A stretch of 64,000 bases of DNA, from NCBI GenBank assembly GCA_023053575.1, contig JAKZAP010000017.1, positions 21,809,023 to 21,873,022 of the forward strand, read 5' to 3'. The notes under the pieces are model-generated. The model did not search any database and had not been told where the DNA came from. It saw nothing but the letters and a program-made list of their open reading frames with translations. Source of the DNA: Branchinecta lynchi (Eukaryota > Arthropoda > Branchiopoda > Anostraca > Branchinectidae). The translations under genes and the position numbers were made by a program. Below, one piece after another: positions 50,953 through 62,104 of the stretch (the stretch's first letter is position 1; the number at the start of each line of letters is the position of its first letter).

Positions 50953-51640
50953 AGTTCTATCCTATCTTAAGCGTGTTCAAACTACTTTACCCCACACCTC
51001 CACCTCAAATTCGATAAAAGTTGTTTTGCCATCCTACCTCAGGCTATACAAGGTATGTTGCCCTAACAACGTAGCGTTTATTTGTAGTTACAGTGCACTG
51101 GTCGCAGAAATCAGCGGTTTTTCACAGGTTTTCGACTTCTCTCCAAATTCAAAGCTGCGACAAATGCTTGGTCTGAAGGAATGTTCCTACCAAACGTAAA
51201 CATAAACTTGAGTTTTCGAATAGCCCTACTAATCCCGTCATAGCTAGGTCGTAAATTTAAGAAAGAATTGAAGAATAAAAGAAAAAAAAGTAAATAATAA
51301 AATGAAAAGCTCTATCCTATCTTAAGTGTATCCAAATTACTTTACTCCACACCTCCACCTCTGAATTCAATACAAGTCGTGTTGCCATCCTACCTCAGGC
51401 TATGCAAGGTATGCGGACCTAACAAAGTAGCGTTTTTTGGAAGTTACAGGGTTGCCACTGGTCGCAGAATTATGCGGTTTTCCACAGGTTTTCGACCTCT
51501 TTCTCGATCCACAGCTGTGACAAAATTGCTTGGGCTGAAGATATCCATACCAAACGTAAACGTCAACTTGAAGGTTTCGACTAGCCCTGACAATCCATTC
51601 GTAGCCAGACCGGAAATTAAAGAAAGCAATGAAGGTCCTA
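50953..51640 (+). repeat. Two-copy tandem repeat, 354-bp unit
   Basis: AGTTCTATCCTATCTTAAG at 50,953 recurs as AGCTCTATCCTATCTTAAG at 51,307. Both units continue with TACTTTACYCCACACCTCC, TTGCCATCCTACCTCAGGCT, CTGGTCGCAGAA, CCACAGGTTTTCGAC and TACCAAACGTAAAC. A third, dispersed fragment is at 1,957-2,045. Open frames on the minus strand in the second unit are not open in the first. Confidence 0.85.
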
Positions 51641-51944
51641 ACAGATCTGGTTAATTTCCGTATCCAAAAATAAAATCCCGAAAAAGTCTTCAGCTTTTGC
51701 TTCATGCAAATCCGACACAGGCAACTCCGGCGGCAAGTCGACACATTCCTGTCCTCAATATTATTATTTTTAATAGCAAAACAAAGGCCGAAGCCTCTAC
51801 AAAGTTCTACGAAATTTATCAACACAATCTTGTCGGTTCCAAAATTTTCATCCAGCGCAAATAGCAAACAGCAACAGATTTCGAAAGAATACATCCAATA
51901 TTCGCAAGGATTAACTGTTTACAAGATGGCGCCTAAAACTCACA

Positions 51945-52335
51945 AATAACTTGGTTCCAGCTCCGATCTAACAGTCTACCGATCCTTAGTAAAAATAAAC
52001 TTTTCAATGGGAGGAAAGCTGGCACGGGAGAGACTTACATTTGCCCTCTTTGCAAGTTGCACGAGGAGGATTTGAACCACTTCCTCTTAGAGTGCCAAGA
52101 GCTTTCGCATTTGAGAGTAACATTTGTTGGGGGTGGGTTGGTATCGCTTTGCGGTATCCTGAAATCTACAAACCCCAAATGTATCGTAGAGGTTTGGAAA
52201 TATGTGGTTAAAGGATTCAGTCTCAGGAAGGAAAGTTTAGGTTAGATTAAGTAGAAGTGTATTGTAGAGGTGTAACTGTTTATTTGTAAAGTGAAAAGTG
52301 TATAAAATCTTGTATGGCCTTTCGGCTAAATAAAC
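51945..52335 (+). pseudogene. RT C-terminal fragment (family C)
   Basis: Frame reads WFQLRSNSLPILSKNKLFNG, ETYICPLCKLHEEDLNHFLL and ECQELSHLR, a C-x2-C-x7-H-x4-C motif, then SLCGILKSTNPKCIVEVW. It aligns well with 62,530-62,800 (LWFQLRTNSLPL, CPICLVGEDTVAHLLGQC, GILTST). The 3' UTR ends TATGGCCTTTCGGCTAAATA. 5'-truncated at about 51,945. Confidence 0.7.
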
Positions 52336-52435
52336 AAGATGAATCAGTCTGGTCCCGGGAAGAATGTAGGAATCCCCGGCATCGACGATTTGGGCGAAAA
52401 GAGACGCAGGTGATGATCACGGGGATAGAGACTCT

Positions 52436-52702
52436 GAGGTGTTCCACCCTACTTACCGTAGTTACTACGCATGAAGTCACGAATCCTGGCTTCAGCTGGA
52501 ACACATTTTTCTATTTTCGTCAAAATATTGTGCCACACGCTGCTCGGTCCACGCCAACCACCCACCTCAGCGTGGTAAGCAAACAGTTACTAATGTAGTT
52601 ACAACTCGAGAAGGTTCGAACGGTCAGTGTAGTAACTTTTCACGAGGTTGGAACGAAAATAGTAACGAATAGTTACTTTTGTTAGAGGGTTGGAACGTGC
52701 TC
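52436..52702 (-). mobile_element. MITE-1, copy c
   Basis: Reverse orientation: GGTGTTCCACCCTACTTACC at left, GAGGGTTGGAACGTGCTC at right, with TCAGCGTGGTAAGCAAACAG and AAGGTTCGAACGGTCAG inside. It interrupts nothing recognisable. Confidence 0.75.
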
Positions 52703-52961
52703 TCTGTAATTAACGACTGAAGGAAAGGAATTGCTTTGGCGAAAGGAAAATTACAGGTGTCATTAAAAAGAGTAGAGTTGGTTTGAAGCAAAAACAGCGT
52801 ATTCTGGGACCATCTTTGTTAGTTATGGATAAATAGCTTGAGTACGGAATCTGCAGAAAGAATGGAAATGTACAAAATCAATGCATATTCCCTTTCGAAC
52901 CCCATCGAAATCTTTTATCGCGTTTACAAAGATACCACAACTTTCTGCCGTTGACATGTAT

Positions 52962-53253
52962 GAGTGTGTAACACCCTACTTACCGTAGTTACTACGGGTG
53001 ACGTCACGAATTGCTTTTCGCCGTCAAGGCTGGTACGATTTTTCTATTTTCCACCACAATATCATGCCACAGCTAAATCCAACCAATCACGTTACAGAGA
53101 TGCGTATTTACCACGGTTGCTACGCTCCCGAGCATGTTAAGCAAATAGTTACTATTTGGAGGAGGTTGGAACGGTCAGCGTAGTAACTTTTCGTGAGGTT
53201 GGAACGGAAATAGTAACTTATAGTTACTATTGTGAGGAGGGTAGAACAGGCTC
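52962..53253 (-). mobile_element. MITE-1, copy d
   Basis: GAGTGTGTAACACCCTACTT at left and GGAGGGTAGAACAGGCTC at right. The interior has GTGACGTCACGAATTG, ACGCTCCCGAGCATGTTAAG and GGTTGGAACGGTCAGCGTAG. Only 260 bp from copy c, same orientation. Confidence 0.75.
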
Positions 53254-53374
53254 TATATTTGTGTGGTTTACCTCTGCTCGACGTATTTTGTGTGATTACT
53301 AGTTAAGGTGTCTATGTGTAATCTAACGTATAACTAGCGGATCACCCCAAAAGATGGCTTCAGGAGATCGTGTC

Positions 53375-53820
53375 TCTTAAAGGAAACCTGAATGAAGAGT
53401 ACCATGTATCATCCCTATCTGTATGACTTCTGTTACCCTGCAGAAAACCCAATCCAAATACGAAATAGTGTTTCCAAGCTATGATCTTTGCTCCATTTTG
53501 CATCTGTCCTTATTTCCGTACCGAACAATTTTAGAAATGAACAAATGTCTCCAACCAACCCTTCTTCTGGAATATTGTTTGACCATTTAAGCCAAAACGT
53601 ATATCTAGAACAAATTCCAATATGATCCGGCCAGCGCTGTACAAGATTTGAATGAATTGCGCTTTTTGTCTTGGAGTCTGCATGTGCAAACCTCCAGAAA
53701 CGAACATCCCTATTTTGAAAACGTCACGCTCAGGAGAATAATGCTCTCCGTGGCCATGTCTGTAAATGCATTCTCCATGGTGTGTTCAAGTATGGTTTCA
53801 TTGTTCAGGTGTTCTTTAAT
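53375..53820 (-). pseudogene. Repeat V copy 3, unidentified coding-like segment
   Basis: With one frame change the minus strand reads HLNNETILEHTMENAFTDMA, IHSNLVQRWPDHIG-like, SRYTFWLKWSNN, EEGLVGDICSFLKLFGTEIR and HSLETLFRIWIGFSAG. It matches the 21,869-22,308 copy over its whole length, including the non-coding end AAAGGAAACCTGAATGAA. Broken. Confidence 0.45.
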
Positions 53821-55390
53821 ACTCGAAGATCTACCAACACATACTTAGGAACCGTAGCGCGGATCATGCCAATATTCTAGCTTGGAAACAAGCTGAACCC
53901 CTTTTCGTAAAGGCGACGAGACAACAAATTGTTCAGGAGCCAAACTCATACAACAGACTAGTGTTGCCAGAATCAATTAAGTTGGCCTCAATCAGCCTAA
54001 GTTTCTACCTCCCATGATTACCTGAGCAAAAGGATTCGAAGCCCTATCTAGACTGCGTCAACAACATCGAGGTCATCCCGGGCGACATGGAAGGGGACGC
54101 TATGCAAGACAGGCAGAGCTGAGTGACGAGGGTCTTGACTGAGCCAAGAACATAATACGGAATACCCAGGATCAGAAAAAAAAGAGATAAATAAATATAA
54201 GAATATAAGGTACGTACACACACGCACGCAGTTTTCTCCCTAATGACATGGATTTCGCATGCGAAAAGTTATCAGACTTTATGTGCATGTAGCTTAAGTG
54301 TTGAATCCGGTTGTGTTACTTTTCGTTTTTGTAAGTTTCTGCCAAGCCTAACTATGTGGACAAGACATTCCTTAATCAGCGAGAGAACAGCATTCTCGAT
54401 CCGTAGCCTACATACCCGATGAAAATATGTAGCATGTGCCTAAATGGTGTATCTATGGGCAATTGTGCAAATTGTACAACAAAAAGTTAACTGTGCTTCA
54501 GACTGGGATAATCTTGCTTTTCAAGTGCTTACTTTTCGAGACTGGGGCAATTTCTGCTCTTCAAGAACCCTTTGCTTTTTAATATTTTCACACCCCCAGC
54601 GACGACGCACTTGGTGCACTAACCTCCGAAACAAAATCCGTTCGATTTACATCATTTGAAATTTTCGCTTTTCAGTGCTAGATAAGATTTTCCAGTATTG
54701 CCAGGCAATAACTTAGTTTTGTCTGGAGACGTCATCCTCGGTCCTCAGCATTTGACCACGAATTTTAATTTTTTTCGCAAGGAAAAAATACATTTTTGTG
54801 CCAAGTCCGGCCAGGGGCGGCAAGTGCTAATAAGAGAATCATTAATTTCATGAAGCAACTATGAGAATTTTTGAAAAACAATAATTTCGGACCATTTTAT
54901 CACGAAAAATCCATTTCTAGTAAGAGTTGTGCTTTAAGGGATCTGCATAGTGTTTCTGCTCAGATGTTCCGAAACAATGGGCCACTTTACAACTAAGCTA
55001 TGCTTACAGAAAATTACACACAGCTTTGACTGTTTTCAGCCTCTTTCCATGTCCCTTACCTAGGATGACAATCTCGGTCAAATTTGCATAACCGGTCTCG
55101 GGATGAACAAGCTCTTCGGAAAGAATGGTCGTGCGAATGATACGTCACGTAAAGAGAACAAACATAACACGCGGATAATCAGTGTATTGCTAATAGCGGA
55201 GATAGGATAAACTTATGAAGCGAAGAATTTGGGGAATGGATGAGACTATTACTAAAGTAGATTGTAAGTAAGACATGTCCTTTAAGCAGCAGTATCCAGT
55301 AGCATCCAGTCTTACTGTAGTAGCATTCCGTGGCAACAGTTACTGCTGTATGCAGAACTTTATATAACTAATTTTTTGAAAATCTCCAAT
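53821..55390. other. No recognisable feature; MITE relic near 55,280-55,360
   Basis: 55,278-55,360 has GCAGTATCCAGTAGCATCC and TGTAGTAGCATTCCG, similar in style to the CTACTA-rich MITE at 5,171 (reverse orientation), too short to confirm. The rest has no supported feature. Confidence 0.3.
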
Positions 55391-55395
55391 CGGGA

Positions 55396-55662
55396 ATGTA
55401 TATGCAGCCCTTCAGAATCGGATATCTCCCAACAGACAATCGCTCAGTGTGGATGTATCGCCGTTTGTTAAGTCATGGTGATTTATGTCGCATAGTTCGT
55501 AATTATGCCCACTCAGCTTTTTATGGTTTACAGCCTTCGGCTAAAGTTCCGTATAGGCTAATGATTGCTTTTCTGTCGGTCGATCGGTTCGCTAAACAAG
55601 AGTTGGGGTACTTCCCGACAGTAGGGGATAAAACTTACCAGGCATTCCCTATTATGGCATAA
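55396..55662 (+). CDS. Unidentified 88-codon open frame upstream of retrotransposon
   Basis: Reads MYMQPFRIGYLPTDNRSVWM and FAKQELGYFPTVGDKTYQAF. It lies about 130 bases before the ORF1 start of the zinc-knuckle element and could be part of its 5' region, or chance. No family recognised. Confidence 0.2.
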   Translation: MYMQPFRIGYLPTDNRSVWMYRRLLSHGDLCRIVRNYAHSAFYGLQPSAKVPYRLMIAFLSVDRFAKQELGYFPTVGDKTYQAFPIMA

Positions 55663-55791
55663 GCCTATTATTTTATATCCCGCTGAAAATGCTAGGTTGA
55701 CTTCCTAGGTCAATGCTAGGTCAGTCATTCACTGGCACCCAGCCTGATCAGTCGTATTTCATTTCGGTATAAATAACCGGTTTCTGGTGCT

Positions 55792-56880
55792 ATGCGGTTG
55801 ATATGGAATGCGGTCCTGAACTTTGTGCCGCGGTCAATGCTTGGTGAAATAAAGAAAGATGTCTTTCTAAACAGACCAGTGGAATTTTTCAAACACGACG
55901 ATATTCTGGCTGCGAAATAACTTTTGCATAAGGAAGCTGGCGTGACCGAAAGATGCGTGAAGTCGGCTAAGGACTTGGATAATGTCACAGACATAGCAAA
56001 GTGGTTCGCCGTTTGCGCTAAAAACAATGTGGCGCTTCCCAAGTTTGTGATATTCGAGCCCCAGGAAGTGCCCACCTGTGCCGAGGATATAGGCGCGTGC
56101 ATCAAAACTCAGGTGAACACGATGTTCAGAAAGTCTGACGGACTTTACGAACAGATGATATCCAGAGGACAAGGTCAGGTCTCTAAACCAGTAAGCAGTC
56201 CTCTTAGTCCTACCCCCCTCCCATATTCGGTAGTCGTCAAAAATCCCCCCTCGCTAAATTCTCCCGAAGAAAGAATGACTTTCATCAACGATATGTGTGG
56301 CGATCATCTAAGGGATGAGCCGGTCGAGCTAAAACAGACTAAAAACGAATGGCGTGTTGTCGTCAGAAGAAAGGCAACTGCCAATCATATAGCCTCCTCG
56401 CTTAAGAGCAAGTATGAAGGGCTGGAGACTCTCGTGAAAACTCCGGTATTTATTGGTGTGTTAAAGCGAATCCCCCGATTGTACAGTGCTGAAAAACTCA
56501 AAGACAGTATCCCCAACTGTACGAAAGTTGAACAGTGCGGGCATACTCGTACATTCAAGGTATTTTTCGATACACGAGAAAACCTCACTAGTGCGGTAAA
56601 CGATCCTCCCAAATTCGGCTACGAACGTTTTCAGATACAAGAGTTTGTCTTCCTGCCAAGGCGCTGCTTCCAGTGTCACTCATATGGGCATATTGCCGCA
56701 CAATGTACGAATAGCCCCCGTTGTCAAAATTGCGCAGATGAAAAGCACTGCGACTCCCCCAACGAGCGGTGCTCAAGACCAGTGGCTTGTACTCTCTGCA
56801 ACCAAAAGGGTCACAATTGCAGCTCATTCAAGTGTCCTGAACCGAGGAAGCTCACTGGGCGCTCCACTAACTCCAAATGA
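55792..56880 (+). pseudogene. Retrotransposon ORF1 (zinc-knuckle Gag-like), one premature stop
   Basis: From ATG 55,792 the frame reads MRLIWNAVLNFVPRSML, NRPVEFFKHDDILAAK, stop TAA 55,918-55,920, then LLHKEAGVTERCVKSAKDLD and on to TGA at 56,880. TAA replaces what was probably a Gln codon. The central part has an RRM-like fold candidate. The C-terminus has CFQCHSYGHIAAQC (C-x2-C-x4-H-x4-C, 56,664-56,706), CQNCADEKHC and CTLCNQKGHNCSSFKC. Three Cys-His knuckles are usual in ORF1 of Jockey/R1/I-group elements, where the protein coats the RNA. Overlaps ORF2 by 4 nt (ATGA). Confidence 0.8.
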
Positions 56881-58617
56881 AAGTCATATCGTGGAATATG
56901 AATGGCGGAGTCATAAACAAAACACCGATAATCGAACATTTCTGTAGCACTGCCGATATAGTTTGCGTGCAGGAACACTTCCTCACTAGTGACAATCTTA
57001 GCCTATTAACTTTCCCTGACCGGTACTGTGTAACGGCTGTCCCTGCAAAAGTAAGCCTCACTGGAGGGCGGCCCTCAGGCGGCCTAGCAGTGCTATCGCG
57101 CTTGCACCTTCGACACGTGCTGATAATGCAGTCGGACTATTTCTTGGCCATCCGCATTGACAGACTTGCCGTGATCTGCGTATATCTCCCAACAAACTAC
57201 AATAACGAGAAGTCTGACTATAAGTTCAACTTGAGTATCGAATCCCTTGCGTGTTGGATGAGAAAAGTCAAACTGCTCGGCATCGATAGCGTCATCATAG
57301 GCGACTTTAACTGTGATGTCATGGATCCCCCCTCGCACTGAACCCAGTCCCTCCTAGGAGTATTAAATGATGAGTTTAAAGTGCTTCCAAAGGACGGCCA
57401 GTTTACCTACGTGCATACGAGCGGGTCTACATCGAACCTTGATCATGCTTTTACCTCTAGCGGGATTTCGGGCTCAGTCTCTCTAATGTATGAATCGTTC
57501 TCGATTGATCACATTCCCATACAGTGCTCGCTAAGCTTCCAAGAACCTCCGACAGTGTCAGCTAGAATGGATAGAAAATGGTTCGAAGTGCGTGACTGGA
57601 AACGATTTGACTGTTCCTTATACCAGTCAGTGCTCGACGGTGTCCTGTCCAAAATCCGTGTTCCCTTCGATTTACTACAGCCTAGGTTACGTGGTTCTAT
57701 CAGTGACGCTAAAACTCGGTTGAATATTTTCCTAGCCGAGATAAGCCACGGTCTTAAAGTCGCAGAATCTGCCGCGGTTCCCGTCCGGAAAGTAAGGAGA
57801 GGCACAGAAGTGCCAGGCTTCACATCCGATCCTAGCCTGGTAAACTCCTGTAAAAGTGCAAAGTTCTGGTTTGCCGTGTGGAAAGAGTGTGACCAGCCGC
57901 GATCGGGCGTCGTTAACTCGCTGTGAGTGTATACAAAGCGAAAGTTCGATAAAGCTCTCAGGAATCACCAGTGTAAAGTCAAGGCGGGATTTACCGAGCG
58001 AATAATGAATAATCCATCTTCAATATGGAAGTTACGTGATAAAGAATCAAATGTATGCTACAAAGAAAAAATTTAATCTAAAGTCTGGCAAACTTATTTT
58101 ACTAATGAATTTTCAGCACCTGACGTTACATTATCTTCACCATTTGCGGTCGGATTGGATAATATTCTCATAGATCCTCCCCCGTCGAATTTTGTTGTGT
58201 CGCGGGATGCAGTCATTGATTGTATTTTAAAATTAAGTAAGAAACGATCTAGTGGTTCAGAGGGTATTTCTGCTATCCAACTTATTTATGGAACTTTACT
58301 ACTGTTCGATTACCTTACTCTTCTGTATCAAATGATTTTTGCACAGGTATTGTCCCAGATTCATTTTGTGTCGGTATGATAACACCCGTGCTAAAGAAGG
58401 GCAAACCTGAGAACTCTTGCTCGTCTTATCGCCCCATTACTGTTTCATCAACGTTTTGTAAGATTTTTGAGCGTCTTGTATCTGCTAGTATTCGTAAGTT
58501 TTGTTGGATGCCTGAATTCCAGTGCGGATTCAGGAAGGGTTTAGGTTGCTTGCAAGCCCTGCTCGTGCTTTCTGAAGTGCTCATTGTTGACTTCTCAGAG
58601 AAACGAAACATCTGGTC
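56877..58617 (+). pseudogene. Retrotransposon ORF2 (endonuclease and partial RT), broken
   Basis: Starts at ATG 56,877 inside the ORF1 stop. Endonuclease: VISWNMNGGVINK, VCVQEHFL, IIGDFNCDV (57,294 on), TSNLDHAFT and SIDHIPIQCSLS. In-frame stops at 57,339-57,341, 57,924-57,926 and about 58,073; a frameshift near 58,330; then GIVPDSFCVGMITPVLKKGK, SSYRPITVSSTFCKIFERLV, FQCGFRKGLGCLQALLVL. The protein ends at a MITE-1 insertion (58,613) before the catalytic Asp motif, and the rest of RT does not resume beyond it. Inactive. Confidence 0.85.
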
Positions 58618-58874
58618 AGTATTCCACCCTGCTTACTATAGTTACTACGCATGACGTCACTGCTCCTGGCTTTTTGTCGTCGTGCCACGGGCTAATCGGG
58701 CCAATCACATCACAGGGAACGTAGTTGCCACGCTTACTACGCTCCCGAGCTTGGTAAGCAAATAGTTGCTATTAATTACTATTTCAACAAGGTTGGAACG
58801 GTCAGCGTAGTAACTTTTCCCGAACTTAGAACGGAAATACCGAATAGTTACTACTGTAAGGGCGGAACACGCTC
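58613..58874 (-). mobile_element. MITE-1, copy e, inserted in RT
   Basis: TCAGTATTCCACCCTGCTTA at left and GGCGGAACACGCTC at right, with CGCATGACGTCACTG, ACGCTCCCGAGCTTGGTAAG and GTTGGAACGGTCAGCG. It breaks the RT reading frame just after SEKRNIW. Confidence 0.8.
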
Positions 58875-59560
58875 CTCTTCAGATAAATAAGATTGCGCCT
58901 TTAAAGCAGGACCGTTTATCCAAGCCTCCAAACCGCCATCTAGAGTGACGTGTGATCGAGGAGTCAGTCTTTCTCGACATGGGAAAAAATCGCTTACTGG
59001 GCACACTGAACTGCATGGACATGAGGGAGAATCCAAGCGAAAACTTATTTTTAGGAATTCAGGGCAATAGTCAAGATGTTAGCATGGAAAGCTAGCAGCT
59101 AGGAATACGATGCTAGATTCGCGGGGACTTGAAATAACACAGGATTCGCCGTACCATGACCAAAGATTGACCTAATTCTTCGCTTGTTTACCTGATCTGA
59201 AAATTCACCCACAGACGTAAATATTTATTCATTACCGTCTCCTAGCTCACGGAACCACTCTAGATACTTATGCCCCCGCATTCGCTGAATAAAGGAGCCC
59301 CCCCCCCCCATTCTCGGTCGATTAATTAGATCGCTGCCATTGATCCACATTTGGAGGAAATATCGCACGATGTTTTTAGAGCCTCTCCCTACAGAAATAA
59401 ATTGCGGAGGTGACCTTGATTGCTTTCCGGAGAACTTTGCACAACTGCGTCGAGCAAATGAAATAAACTGCGAGCCGATGCGGGGGGACGTTTTCACTAT
59501 CTTCAGAGGATGACGAGGGTCTGACGAAACTAGGATTAGTTAAAAAAAAATTCAGGGACG
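58875..59560. other. No recognisable feature
   Basis: Contains a 10-C run near 59,299-59,309. Short frames only. The missing 3' half of the interrupted RT is not found here. Confidence 0.35.
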
Positions 59561-59564
59561 GGAT

Positions 59565-59711
59565 TATAATAATAAGTGTATTTAATAGCCCAGGGGCCAT
59601 ATACAGAAAGTGGTCCGTGTTTTCCTCTTCCCCTGCTTTGCAAAGTCGGCAATTATACCTGACATCTGAACTAGTCCTATCCCTATCAAAAACTCTAAAT
59701 CTACCAAACAC
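59565..59711 (-). pseudogene. RT C-terminal fragment (family C)
   Basis: Minus strand: FGRFRVFDRDRTSSDVRYNC, RLCKAGEEENTDHFLYMAPG, i.e. C-x2-C-x8-H-x4 with the last Cys lost, followed by TATATGGCCCCTGGGCTATT and AAATACACTTATTATTATAA. Very short 5'-truncated insertion. Confidence 0.65.
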
Positions 59712-59914
59712 GAAAGATAAGTTTAGCTCTGGCCTGGATCCATAACTTCATAAAATTTTGAGGTAGATTCATTTTAAAATAAAAAATAAATAATAAAAAA
59801 AACATGACACTTGTTACGCGTGAAAGATACAGTAATGTAAACGATCCGAGAACGTCACCAAATTTTTGCGCCCACATCCCAACACCCTCACCGTCGCAGT
59901 ATGGGAGGGACTTT

Positions 59915-62100
59915 CATCATCATTTTATTTGTAGCCCGTCACTGAACAAAACTGGGCGAGGCCCAGAAAAGACGGAGTAAAAAACAAGAAAAACGAAAGA
60001 GAAACAATAGAAAGGAAAAACATACTTCGATAACTAAGAACTCGGAACAAACAAAAAAGACCAACAATGGAATGACTCCTGACATTCGGTAGAAAAATCA
60101 TTAATCCGCTTCTCAATAACTCCCGCTGGGTTTACCAATCGGTACTTTCTTTGCAGAAAATAATTACTTGTCCACGCTGGCAGTCCCATCAAATACTTTG
60201 CAAATTTGAAATAAAGGCGGTGAACTTGCTTCCGCTTACCACAATTAAAAAAAGACCAAACGGGAGCAAGAGCGAGTAGGTGAGGAACTGTTAGGCTATT
60301 ATATAACTGAGATCGGTGTGCTCGACTCAGATACGAAAAGTTTGAAGCCAGGGATGCGTATGCGGCCCGGATCTTTCGAGCATAATTTTTCAGTGCTAGG
60401 TTTCCAGTTTCTTTCAGGTTCGCTCCGATTGGCATACCCAGGTAAGTAAGACTGCTAGCGAAAGGAACTTCAGGGCCCGATAGACTTATTGAACGTCTGT
60501 TTCCTTTGTAGTTAAACGGTAGAACAACTGTCTTATCAGTGTTAAAACTCAAACCGATATGCTTGTACTCTTCTTGGAGACGCTCAAAAGTCGAAGAACA
60601 TCCTTGGAAGGTGCAAGAAAGGTTCAGTAGATCATCCGCAAACGTAACTAGCGACAGATCAACTCCTTTAAAGATAAAAGTGCAATTTAACTTATCCTGT
60701 GCACCATTGACACAGTTATTGAATAAAACTGGAGAGGTCAGAGCTCCTTGGCGCACACCTTTCAGGATTTCAAATAGCAGACTACCATCTTTAATTTTAG
60801 CTTTCAGGTTTCTGTACATATATCTTAGACAAAAAATTACCGCAGCATCAACACCTTTCTTATGAGCCTCAAGCAAAACCTGCGCGAATATACACGAGTC
60901 AAAAGCTCTTGCGACATCAAGTGCACATAAAATCAAAAATTCACCTCGGTCTTAAATGTCCTTTAGCACATTTATAAGTAGAAGGAGAGCATGCTCTTTA
61001 CCTAAACCTCGCTGGTACCCGAACTGGCGAGGAGGGGCGGAACATTTCTCTTCAATGTCTCTTATCAAAAATGACTCAAAGAGCTTGAACGTAGTACAGG
61101 AGACAGTAATGGGGCGATAAGAACTGCACATGGAACCGTCTTTTTTACCCTTTTTAAGGATGGGAGTTATTTGTCCGACACAAAATTGCATAGGGACTAC
61201 ACCGCGAACCAGGATCATCTGAAACAGTAGAGCTAGATGTTGCTCGATTAAAGGACCTGCAAGTTGTAGGTGCCTTGCTGTAATAGAGTCAACACTAGAG
61301 GATGATTTTTTCTTTAATTTTCGAATTAGAGAGTGAATGACACTTGGCGACACAAACAGGAAAGATTTCAACTTATTTGAAAGAGCAAGGTCTAGCTGTT
61401 TTTCAAAAAACTCCTGTGTATTTTGGTTTGGTGCACTGAACTCGCGCTCAAAATATTCAACCCACTTTTTTTCAGGCACACTGGTACTCGGGACTTTGGC
61501 AGGCTTGATATTCTTCCAGAGTTTGGAGGGGTATTCAGCAATCCGGATAACATTTTTCTGAATCAGCATTAGCTTATGGTTTTTCAGTTCCTTGTTGAAT
61601 TTCCGTTTCGTACGGAGTCTCAGGTCGTTGACTAAGCCATCTCGCGGTCGACCACAATCATTCCAAACAGAAAGCCAGAGCTTAGCCGAATTACACACAT
61701 TTACTAAAGCTCTGTTTTTTTACCAATCTTCGACCTGAGACTTTTTACGAACACGTCGAAGAGGAACAGCACTTGATTCAGCACATTCCAACGCGTGATT
61801 TATTTGTGCTAAGTAGGAAGTGAGCTCAACTGAGGTATTCTTTTCACTTTGTGGCAGCACAGCCTGATCACATAGGAGATTGAAAGGCACTTTGATTTTG
61901 GTCAGGATCTCGTCACAAACTTTACTGAATGTCTCACTTGATACATTTTTCCAGTCTCGGTATGAAAACCAGTTCGATTCTTTATTTTCAGTTGCCGGTG
62001 GGAAGGAATCAAAACAAGTAGAGATGGGAAGGTGGTCCGAGTAAAATCCGTCTTTCACAACTTTGACTTCATGACAGCCGAACGAAGCAACAACGAGATT
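59915..62100 (-). pseudogene. 5'-truncated zinc-knuckle-lineage retrotransposon, two stops
   Basis: One minus-strand frame from about 62,098 to 60,034 is broken only by TAA near 61,719 and TAA at 60,952-60,954. It begins in the endonuclease (HEVKVVKDGFYSDHLPIS). It continues through YRDWKNVSSETFSK, SAKLWLSVWNDCGRPRDGLV, ITPILKKGKKDGSMCSSYRP, CALDVARAFDSC, LKGVRQGALTSPVLF and SLVTFADDLLNLS (FADD), then LTYLGMPIGANL. The 3' UTR ends GACGGGCTACAAATAAA with an (ATG)n tail at 59,915-59,925. Same lineage as 55,792-58,617 but a different family. Confidence 0.85.
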
Positions 62101-62104
62101 GATT

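Noticed and set aside
51400..51894. 164-codon minus-strand frame
   Set aside because: It spans one unit of the 354-bp tandem repeat and unique DNA; the sister unit is not open in the same frame.
60539..60865. 108-codon plus-strand frame
   Set aside because: Antisense shadow of the RT reading frame on the minus strand.
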